Below, piece by piece: positions 1 to 12,000 of a DNA stretch of 64,000 nt. The notes under the pieces are model-generated. The model was given only the letters and a program-made list of their open reading frames with translations, was not told where the DNA came from and made no database searches. A program made the position numbers and the translations under genes. This DNA is from Candidatus Nanoarchaeia archaeon. Lineage in GTDB: Archaea; Nanobdellota; Nanobdellia; Woesearchaeales; JACPBV01. Numbering within the stretch: the first letter of the stretch is position 1; the number at the start of each line of letters is the position of its first letter. The DNA lies in the NCBI GenBank assembly GCA_028279655.1, contig JANQNH010000006.1, positions 1-64,000 of the forward strand, in the 5' to 3' direction.

Positions 1-3000
1 GTACCGTTCCAGTCAAACCTAACCTCACCCAGACTACTCTCAACAATTGATACATTTATCTCCACATAAGTTTTAGACTGAGAACTTCCATTAGCAGGCG
101 TAGGCAATGTAAAGTTTACTCCTGGTGGGATTACATCCTTTTCTAGTACTTCAAAGGTATATATGGAAGATATATTCACGTTTCCTGCAGTATCATTGAC
201 CCATATCCTCCATCCCACTATCCCCCCTGTCCAGGGTATGCTCGTTATTGTGTAGTTCAAGACCATTGTCACCGAAGGAGTGTTAGCTTCAACAAAGCTT
301 TCATTAGTCCAGGAGCCATCTGATGTATCATTATGCGTTAGGGTATAGAAATCTACTGATATATCCTCTGTTATTGTTAGGTTTATCTGGATGTTTGTTC
401 CAGCGTACGTTGTTGTGGAAGCATTTGTTCTATTGCCTGAAAATGATGGTTCTGTAGTATCAACTGTGAATGTTCTTGTTAGAGAAGTGTTTATATTAAA
501 TATATCATCCCAGCAGGTTACGTTCCATACATAATTTCCCGGTTCGAAATTGTTGATTGTTTGGTTTTTTGCTGTTCCACTAGTTACAGATAGATCGCTT
601 ATATTGACTGTTCCATTTATAGTTATGTTACAGATCAAAGTTTGGTCTACACCGTCTGTTGCAGTCCAGTTGAAGTTTACATCATCGCTAGGGAGATAAG
701 CTGTTTCACCAGGATAGTTCAATATGATAGAAGGCTCTTTAGTATCAATGTTGAAATCATATGTTTTGTTGATATAACTTCCATCTAAATTCATTAAAAC
801 GTTGCTCTCATTGTCAATTGCTGCCGCATAGACCCTATAGTTTCCATCTCCTGTTCCATTTAGTGTTGTGTTCCATTTTCCGTTGAAATAATAATCCAGT
901 TTTATTAAATTGCCAGTTCCTGCTGTGTTGTTTATCCTCATTGGAGCTGTGCTGTTGTAAACCGTGCTTATATGTGTCCAGGTTCCTGCATTGTATTTCT
1001 CTACTGTCAATAGTAGGTGGTATGATGTATTGGTTGTTCCGTTGTTTTGTATCTTGGATTGGTTTGCCTCAGAAACTGTATAGGTAGAGAAAGAAGAGAC
1101 ATTAAAAGTCAATTTCCCTGTATTTGGTTCCCAACTTTGAATATTGCATCCTGTGTTGCATTCTATCCCGTCCTTCATTATTCTTGGATAACCTACCTGT
1201 AGGTTTCTCATAGTAAGGTTTGCAGAGACATTTAAGGTTGGGTATGCTGAATCTACAGAAATAGAGGCGTAGCCTATCTCAACTGCACTGTCAAGATCAA
1301 CACTTGAATTCAATGTTGCATTCTGGTTAAATCTGATAGAGCCGTCCACACAATCATCAAGTACCAGGGAGAGATTGGTATTTATCGCACCGATAGAACT
1401 TAATTCAGTAGTTGCCCCGCAGGAAGAGAATTCCGTATATACAACACTAGGGGCAGCTTGAACAACAGACGCATAGTTGCTTGAGACACCAAGGTTATTT
1501 AAGGTATCATTAGACCACACCCTCCATCCAAAAGTACCGCCAGTTGAAGGGAAATTAGAGATAGAATGATTCCAAACCATAGTAACCGAACCGCTGTCTC
1601 CTGCATCCACAGGACTCTCATTAGTCCAGCTTCCATCTGCAGTATCATTATGCGAGAAGATATAATGATCAACTGCAGTCCCATCAGTTATAGTGAGATT
1701 AAGTTGGACACCTGTTCCATTGTAGGTTGTAGAAGAAGAATTGTCTTTATTATCAGAATATGATGGAGCAGAAGCATCCCCACCATAACTGATAGCGTTT
1801 GTCTGAGTATCATTTTGAGTGATCCCCGAATATGTAGCATTCAGGAACAGATCCTCTGTTCCAGATCCTGATGGAACAGTCACATTTACTTGCCAACCCA
1901 TATTAGTTGTATATGCAAATTGCTGTGCAGTTGTTTGTGAACATCCTGCATCAGAACAGTTTGTATCGCATTGATCTAGAGCACAACTTGAACAATCAGC
2001 AGAAATATTAGTACATGAAGGACTTGGTGCCGCTGGCTTTATAGCTATTTGACATCCTCGTGCTTCATCTGAACTAGCTGCATCAGTATCCCATTGCTTA
2101 TCACCAGTAGAACCTGCTGATTCCTGTTCATAATATGCACCCATTACATTAGCAAAATCTTCATCAACATATGTTATTTTTGTAGTTCCAGCAGGCTCTG
2201 TTCCATAAGAAATGGTGCCATGGCTCATAGAACCAAATGCAAGAACCATTGCATTATCTGTATTTGTTGTTATGCTCGGAGATACAAAATCTGGAGTATT
2301 TGCCTGGAAGGAATAGTTATAACTATCATCACTTGCAAGAACATCTGTCGTATTCACACCTCGCAATGCAACCATTATCCCACCTACGTCCTCAGCCGTA
2401 CTGTCTGGATGTGTGAATGTATAATCAGCCCCCTCTCCACTTGCATCTGTAACAACTTTATACTGAACACTAGTAGTTCCTCCACGACCAGAAGGATCAT
2501 CAGATATGTTTATTACAACAGTCCAACCAGAAAGTCTATCCCAATGCTCAGACGTTCCCTGGTTGTCATGGAATAAATAGACCAGCAGAACATCATCGTC
2601 CTCCAATCCTGTTGGTTTAGTTATTGTAAGGCTATTAGAACCAGTGTGAGATGCACTTGAATTTGATACAAAAGTTACTTCCCCTCCACCCCCACTCGCA
2701 GTCCAGTTACACTGGCTGCAATTATTGCATTTAGCTTCAGTACTATACTGAGTACAGTCCAAAGTTCCAGAACAGGCTGTTTTTGGGGTAATATTGGCAT
2801 ATTCCCCCCCTATAGTCACATTATCTATACTGGCTCCAGAGGTTACATTTTCTCCATCAAATCTGAAATCGAATGTGACAGTAATATTATCTCCGGCAGA
2901 AACAGACTCAGGATCAGCTGTTGTAGGGTCTGTTATGGTAAGTGAATAATTATGATAAGAAAAGCTCCTGTTTGTCTCATTGAATGCACAATTGGATGAA

Positions 3001-6000
3001 TTGTCGCATGCATAACAATTCCAGACATACTCCCCGGTTGACAAAACATCTTTTTCAAATAGGTAGTATGTATCATTTATTCCAGAAGAGTTTGTTCCGT
3101 CTGCAATAAAAGAGCCAGAATGATTCCAATAAAACGTGACATTATCGAGATTGATATCATCCGAAACCGTGCAGTTGAAGGTTACTGTTTGGGCTGAAGT
3201 ATAGTTCTTATTATTCTCTGGTGAATTCAGGATGACTTGAGGTTCTGTTGAATCTCCAATACTGATGCAGGTTCCACCTGAATCTGCCAGACAGACATCA
3301 TCGATAAGCAGGTCAGAGACATCCGCCCAATCATTATAACCATGGAACCTAACGCCTTGGATAGGATTATGGCCTGTGATATCATAACATACCTGAGTAT
3401 AGCTTGCATAATTCTCTCCGGTTAAATCATCCAGCTGTTGCCAGGTTTCTCCAGAATCTTGTACATAGATATATAGGTTGTCAGCACTACTTTCAACTCT
3501 TCCATCTGCCCAGAAACAAAGTTGGTCTGCAGCAGAAGTACTGGCAAAAGTCTGAGTTAAGATAGCAGTTTCATCATCATTAGAATTAATAACATCTAAA
3601 CAATAATCGCTGTTGTAACCAGGAGTGTCGATCTGAGAATTAATGTCTCCTGAATCTGTCCAGCTTGTTTTATCCCCAGTCTCAAAATCTCCATTAAGGA
3701 TCACGTCATTCATTGGATCAACGATATAATCAAACTCAACACTCCCAATAACCCTTAAATCAAAGGTTTCATAACTTTCATTTTCAGGTAAATTAGTCAG
3801 ATAAACCTTTTGCAGCCTCTCCTCAGAAACATTCTCAAACCTGGTGACCAAAACATCACTTCCCTCAGTATAAATCTCAATCTCTGAACTTTCAAGACCT
3901 ATTGAACGGGCATAAATCGTAATATCCCTCGTATTGTCTAAAAACCTTTCAAAAGTAACCCTTACATATTCTCCATCGTTAATTGCTTCACTCCAGATAC
4001 CATCTTGTTCTTTAACATCATCATAGATATCAGAAACAAAACTTCTATTCTTATCTAGATGCACAGCTTTTGTTATGACAATAATCTCATACACCTGCTC
4101 ACTTAGATGCGGAACAATCCATTCTATCTTATCAACAAGATTATTATTGTTCTCATCATGATAGCTGATGTCCTTGACCAATTCTCTCTTGCTATCAACA
4201 ATGTGATAAAGCCTGATACTCTCCTTAGGAATATCCTCTAGGTAACTATAAGACAGTATATCCTCATAGTGAACCTTAGAACTGATAACCACCCTCTTGC
4301 CATTGCTTATGTTTTCCTCTTGTGCTAAAGGAGCTTCTGTATAATACTCGATCTCAACCTCTTTCAGGCTGTCCGAAACGAGATAGGTTTCATTTTCAAT
4401 AGTATCAAGAACAACATTTCCAGTGATTTCACCAGTTAATAGTCTCTTTAGGAATCTTAAGATACTATCTATGAGTAATTTTAGTCTAAGCGAATTTCTT
4501 TCTGCATTGTTACTCAACAATTCAAGTCTTTTCTCATCATTGTACTGCACTAGATCCTTAAGTATACCATCGCTTACTATTCTCACACCCTCTAACCCTT
4601 CAATGCTTACATTAATCGGGGAATGTTCAAGCCTTGCTTTATTATTTTCAAAACTGATATTCTTAACCCATTTTACTGGTTTACCTATCTCAACCTTGTG
4701 GGATCTCGAAGCGTTATCCGGATTACTTTCGAAAGCTGCTTTTGATAAATTCCTGGTTTCAGAACCAAAAGGCAACATCTTATCAGATTCTGTTGCCTTT
4801 TCATCCAGGACAACATTATCACCTTTCCCACTAAAATGATTTACGCCCATATTCTCAGTCGATTCATCTCCACCCAACATTGCTTCGCTTAGATCTAAAG
4901 GTGCAGGAGGATCAGTTAGGTTGACAAACTCACCTGCACCATAAGTGTCCTTTAACGTCCTTACTTGTATTGATATGTTCACAGTTATATTGAATTCACC
5001 TTCAGAGGAGCTTTGCCATTTTCCAACTGTGTCGTTAGCATATATTGTATAAGAGTAAGTTCCATCAGTCCATGTTGAAAAGTTATAGGCATAGGTATCT
5101 CCAACCGTATTGGTCATAGTATAGTTTGTTTCTGTAGAGCCAGGAGGAGTTATTCCAACTAAGGCAGAATCAATACCTGCGCCAGCGTCTGTTACAGTTG
5201 CGCTTATAGTAACGTTTAGGCCATAACCTTGGGTATTTGGAGAGTCATCAACAGAGCTGATGGTTGGTTGGGTTGTATCTAGCCTAAAGTAAACAACAGA
5301 GCTGTTAGCAGAAGCATATAACTCGTCATCAGTTGTCACAGTTAGGTTATAGTATCCATCACTGGCATTCCAGTCAGTAAGGTTAGTATTAACAAGGGTA
5401 GAATTTAGGCTGTTGTTTATATATATCCTATAGTTTACTGTATCAGAATCAAAATTTGTTGCTGAGTAGTTGATATAAGGAATATCAGAGTAATTTTTTC
5501 CGTTTAAAGGATAGATTATTGTTGGTGCCGCTGGAGCGCTTATTGTTATTGTCCTCTCCTCAGTTCCATTCCGATTACCTGCTTCATCAGAAGCATATAC
5601 TCTATATGTATAGTCTCCGTCCTTTAGACCATTAGTAGAATTCAAGCTTTGATTAACATAAAGATACCACTGTGAAGAGTTATACTTATATAAGTTTGTG
5701 AAGTAAAGTTGTTGGATTTCTGCTGCTGACAGGGTTCTATTGAATATTATCAGGTTGTCGATGGTTCCATTGAAATTAGCCTGACTAGAATTGCTGTAAT
5801 TTGCACCAATCAACAATGGAAGGTTATTGCTTGGCAGATCACCAGAGTACGCAGTACTTGCCGAATCTAGATTACCATCAATATACAGCCTCATCTCAGA
5901 GCCATTATAGGTGGCAGATATATGGTGCCACCTCCCATCATTGATATCTCCACTTGCAGTAACATTGTATCTGACGCTGTTATTTATTATAAGGAACTGT

Positions 6001-9000
6001 CCTCCATTATGGGTGCTTAAAGCATAAGGCACATCTGTTTTACCTCCGCCTCCCGCAGAACCGGCAAAGAATTCATTGGTGAGATCAAAGTAATCATCTG
6101 CGCTTCCGCAACTACCATAATCGCACGCACAATCACCTGCGCCTACAGCAGAGTTTCCGTTTCTTTCATAGCTTGGACAGACTAGAGCCCAAGACCAACC
6201 AGAAGAAAAGTAAACAGCACAATCTAATTCTCCTTGGCTAATACTATCACACCAATCACTATCTGTATCATCATCTTTTGCAGTCAAATGTCTCCCAGAA
6301 CTAGCCTCACAAAGCCCGTCTGAGTTGTAGCTCCATCCGCTAGTGCTGTCCTTGAAAAGACCATCACACGTATTGCTGCAATCAGCAGATTCAGCATCAC
6401 ACCCAGTAACAGGATCAACAATATAGTCAAACTCCACTGACGCATTCTGTATTTTTAGGTCAAATACGTCATGACTTCCTGTTAGATTGGTGAGATATAC
6501 CATATACTTCTGGTCAACAGATACATTATCAAATCTAGCAATTAGCATATCATCGTTTTCTGTGTAGACCTCTATTATTGCTGGTTTGTTTGATGTTGTT
6601 CTGGCATATAATGTGATATCTCTTGTATTATCCAAAGGTGCCTCAAAGGTCACCCTAACATAATTACCTGGAAGGATAGATTCAGACCAGTTGTTGTCCC
6701 TTGCTTTAACCAAATCATAGATATCTGCTACAAAAATCCTATTCTTATCTAGGTGCTCTGCTTTATTGATATCAATCACTAACTCATAGACCTGCGTAGA
6801 CAAGTGAGGTACCTCCCATTCTATATTGTCAATTAAAGAATTATTGTTTCGATCGTACATGGTAACATGTACTTGCTCGTTCCCTTCATCAGTTAGATGA
6901 TAAAGCTGTATTGACTGAGGAAGAACTTCTGTTTCAAGCTTCTTTGATACCAATATCTTTTCTAAGCCATCCGGACCAGATATCTCTATCTGCTTCCTGT
7001 TTTCTGAAATTGCCCTTTCTATAACCTTTAGTTCTTCTCTTCCATAGTTATATCTGCTTGAATTGAGTATGATTTTGTTCTTCAGATTAGTTTCCAAAGA
7101 ATTATTCTGTATTGATGTTGTTATGGAATTTGAAACCCCCTCCTGTTTTGATTCTGGTTTATCAATTGGAGGATCCTTCGCAACGATATATCTGTTATTC
7201 GAATTTGATTTTATCCATGCGGAGATTGTTATCTCGCTTGTAATATTCAGGCTATCATCATGGGTTATGTTTAAATAATCTCCATCTCCATCCAACTCAA
7301 ATCCACATTGGTATCTCCCTCCAGTTATGTTAGGGGCTGCATTACCATATACAGTGCCGTTATTCCCATTACCGCTTACATCAAAAACATAGGTATTATT
7401 CTCCCCCAAACTACTCCTATTGTCAAAGTTCATCATCAATACCACAGAATTATTAAATATTGTATAGTTAGTCCCATTCCATTCAAACTTGACTTCATAT
7501 AATCCCCCTTCTCCAATAGAGGCATTTACCTCAACATAAGTATCCACTTGAGAACTCCCGTTAGTAGGGCTGGGCAAGGTAAAGTTCATTCTTGGTGGCC
7601 AGGAATCCTCCCCACCACCAGTACCTGTCAGGTTGTCAATTCTGTAATTGCCTCCTTCTAGGATTGCATAGATTCCATTCTTCCATGTTCCAGACTGAGT
7701 TTCCGAATAACTGAATGATATTCTATTTAGACAGCTAGTATTGACTGCACTCAGGATTGTGGCATTTGGACATACATAAACCCCTTCATTATTGACATTA
7801 GGGATGAATATTGAATGATTCGCTCTTACCCCGGTAACAGAAACTTTGTCAACAACTGTTTTAGTGGGACTTGCATTTATGACTAAGTCAGACAAATCAA
7901 CATCCCCTTCATTGAATAATGCATACAGCTGTAATCTCTTTCCATAAACAGGGTGGGTGAAGTTAAGGTACTGGTCCGTAAGATAAATCGTATTGTTCTG
8001 GATAGTTCCATTGACTGAACCATCTACTGTATAATTGCCTGTATTGTTCTCCATAGCAACTGTTAATACGCTTGTTTTTTGAACAGTGAGACTATAGATA
8101 TCACTCACATTATCATTCCCATAAGTATCATTAGTCCACACCTTCCATCCAAAAGTGCCTCCTGTTTTTGAAAAATTAACAATAGTTTTGTTCCAGATCA
8201 TTGTTATTGGAGATGTGTCTCCTACATCAACAAAGCTTTCATTCGCCCAGGACCCATCACTTGTGTCATTATGGGTTATTGTATAGAAATCAACTGCAGT
8301 TGCATCTGTAATCGTAATGTTCAACTGTACATCTGTTCCATTATATGGTGTTGCAGATGATGAGTTGTCAGAATTGGAAGAGAATCCAGGACCATCACTG
8401 TCTACAGCCACATATTCATCTGCTCCTATATCCCAATCACCCGTCCTCTCTTCTCCATCAATATCATAAGAAAACGAGCAGTTCTCATCTGTTGATAGGT
8501 CAACACCATCATCTATCAATGCCTCTGAAGAATCTAGGTGGAAGTCAAGATTTGCCTCATCAACAAAAACATAGTCTTGATTAATAAAATTATTACTGCC
8601 TTGACCTGTTGTGTCCGTTCCATTGCAGGAATTATAGTCAGAGTTAGGATCATAAGTACCCAGGTAACAAGCTGTAGGGCTCCTTGCCAAATTATTTTTT
8701 GCTAAACAAACCGCATTGCATCTAAAGCCCCTACCGGAAGTATTTACTACAGTATTGCTATAAAACATAGCCGTAACAGACGTGCTTCCAGTAGCGATCC
8801 CACCAGTGTATTCAGTACCCCACCCTATAACTATGTTATTGAATATATTAGCAGTACCATCATCAAATGCGACCAAATTAATACCAACCCCTGTAGCAAC
8901 GCTATCCTCATGAACTATACAATTAGACACATTCACTATCTCACTATCTCCTTCCTGATAGTTACCTGGTCTAAACTCAATCCCGTGTACGCCTGTATCG

Positions 9001-12000
9001 CTTCCTTCATAATGCAACTGAACTCCATCTATTGTAAAGAAAGACTCAAGCTCATAGATTATATTGCCTGTAGAGGCGCTTGAATGGTTTAGAACATATT
9101 TGCTAGTATCATATACTCCTTCATGCCTTGCATCACCAGTAGCTATTACCTTGATATAATCGTCTTTTGTTGTAGTCCAACCATGGAAAGTTATAGTTGT
9201 AGCTATATTCTCAACAAATGCCCCTGTAATCTGTGCAATTGCAGGCCCTGTCCCAGTTAGATCAGAATCCTCCCCTGATTCAAAAGCAGCAAGTGTTGTA
9301 TAGCTGCAACCATCCGAACATATGGTAAAAGTTCCACTTGAACCGTGAAGCTTCATATCCGGAGGCCTATTCTCCCAATCATTCATGACTATTCTATTTC
9401 CGATCTCGTCCTTTTCCTTCTTATGTCCTGTGAAGACTCTTACCACATTCCCTGTTATCTCCCCTAGATCAGGTTTTGATATTACCTGGTTAATGCTCCC
9501 TATCTCCTTTTCAATTGTCCAATTAACTTCAGAATTATACTCAATATTCCTTAATGCATCTAGTTCCTCCTGTGTTAGGAATGTCTGTAACGGTATTACA
9601 AACTTCCTCTCCGTTTTTACTGGATATTCAAAACTATTGTTGTATTCCTCTTCGCATTCCTGATACCATCTTTCCACACATACCAAATACTCATCTCCTT
9701 GTAGAGAACCACACGCAAAGCTTTCATTCACCCAATCCCTACATTCTGTTAGATTAAAGGGATAAATTGGATTTTCATAGTCGTATTCTGGTTCCAACCA
9801 AGATTCATTCCAGTCTTCCTTGGGAATTCTTACAATTGCAAACCTCTTTGGATCTCTTTCTAGGATTCCCCAATTATGTCCTGCAGGTTTAACCTGCACA
9901 ATATAACCTTGTTTTGAATTACCCATCCTTTCCTCTGTATAATCCTCTGCTGTCCATTCCTCTCTTGGTTTGTTCGTGTGGATATTATCGGATGTTTTTA
10001 CCAGAAGTTCCAGGTAGTCTTCCAAGTCTTCGATAACTATTATATAGATTTGTGATGATAAAGAAGGCACTGTCCATTCGATGTAGTCTATCAGTGAATT
10101 GTTGTTTTCATCGTAATATTTAATGTCCTCAACCCTCTCCCTGCTCCCATTTACCATATGATACATCTTAATAGAACTTCTTGGAACATCGTCCAGATAG
10201 GTATATGCTAATATATCTACATAATGCACATCCGAGCTTATAGTAATCCTCTTGCCGTCGCTGGTATTCTCCTCTTCAGAAACAGGAGCTTCTGTATAGT
10301 ACTCTATCTCTATATCTTCCACAATATCCTCTATTATAACTTCTGTTTCATTAGCAACATGAATTTCTCCAAATGTTACATAGCCTGTAATGTCCATATT
10401 CAACAACCAATCTAAGAATCTTGTTAAATACCCTTTCTCCTGGTTGGCAACCACAAAACCAGTAAGCCTGTTCTTTTCATTCTGTAGATCTAGCAGTTCC
10501 TTATTGATAGAAGTGATGTCTTGTATAGCAGCAGAACCTTCTTTAATTACCTTTATCCTTCTTCTACCTAGTCTGTCTTCAATCTTATCGATCTGTTCAA
10601 TCCTCTTCTCAACTTTATAAGAAGAGTATTCCTTAACCACACCACTGTCATTGATCCTGATCTTCTCCTCTTCCACGATCCTCCCTTCCTTAGTCTCCCT
10701 GATCGTAACATTCAATGCGTCACTGGAGATATTTACACTAAGATTGATGACAGAAGCGCTGGTATTTATCTTCTTGACCCATCTTACAGGCCTATTGATC
10801 ACAACCCTGGGCCTAACAATCTCTTCAGAGATATTGACCTCAGAAACATTAGATGGTTTTTCCACAACAATAATCGAAAATACATTTGAACTGACATTAT
10901 AGTACCCATCAAAAGCACTAAAGTAAACATACCTCAAGCCTGTAAAGTTGAAGTCAGGAATCAAAGAAGCAGCCGAACCGTTGATTTTAATACTGATATT
11001 CTCAACAGCATAAGCATGATAGATTAACCGATCATCATCCTCATCATAGAAATACTCCGATAGATCAAGATCATAAGGGGCATACATGGTAATATTCTCA
11101 AATTCCTTAGCCAATAAAGGAGCATTTGGACTGATATTCATCTCCTTCTCCACACTATACCGGATATTTTCAATATCAACACTGGTGTTTTCAATATCAA
11201 ACACCAGCTTGTAGCTGCTCTTTTCAAATCCAGGTAATAGGCATGTTTCTATACATAGATCTCTAAAGCTGATAACCTCGCTAAATTCAGCCTCCAATCT
11301 ATCCATATCAGAATAAACAATATCTGCATATGGATTATCTATGTCTAGCGAATAATTTGCGTATATTACCTGTGTCCTGATAACATTGCTTAGTCCAGAA
11401 TCATATCTTCCGTAGCTCAGGTAGAAGCTTGAGTTCCACACTCCAAGAGACTCTAAACCGATCAATGCACAGCAGTCTGAAGAGCCATAACACAAACCAA
11501 CATCATTAACATCCCATTTAGTGCATAATTTATTATGATCAACATCCCAGTTAAACTCAGAATCAACCTTAAATCTAAATAGGTCATCTGTAGCTATCTT
11601 CTCAGCACTCTGGGTAGTTGCAATTATAATGCCTTTCTCATCTGTTGAATCCTCTAATGCCCTACCTACCTCACCTTCTACCTCATCCCTCTCACCATCA
11701 AGGGAATCCTCATCTGCACCACCATTGGATATAATCGTGCTATTGCTTACCACTAGTCCAGTAAATGCACCCATATCTGTTTGACCTAATCTTGTACTGT
11801 CAAAAACAAGGTATGATTCATTGTTATGTTTTAGATAGATTCTGGCATAACCTTCTTTACCTATTGTTCCATCCAACCTTAGAGAATTCAATTCACCAAG
11901 ATTGCCCATAAACCACGTATACTCATAATCATTATCAACTACTAATTCAACATTATCAGTATAATTAAACTCATCACTTATAGTGACAAATCCTATTCCT

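Noticed and set aside
1566-11000. Plus-strand open frames within the first 12 kb, for example near 2220-2576, 4423-4839 and 10651-10902
   Set aside because: They are shadows of the giant minus-strand frame, with no sensible protein features and no promoters.
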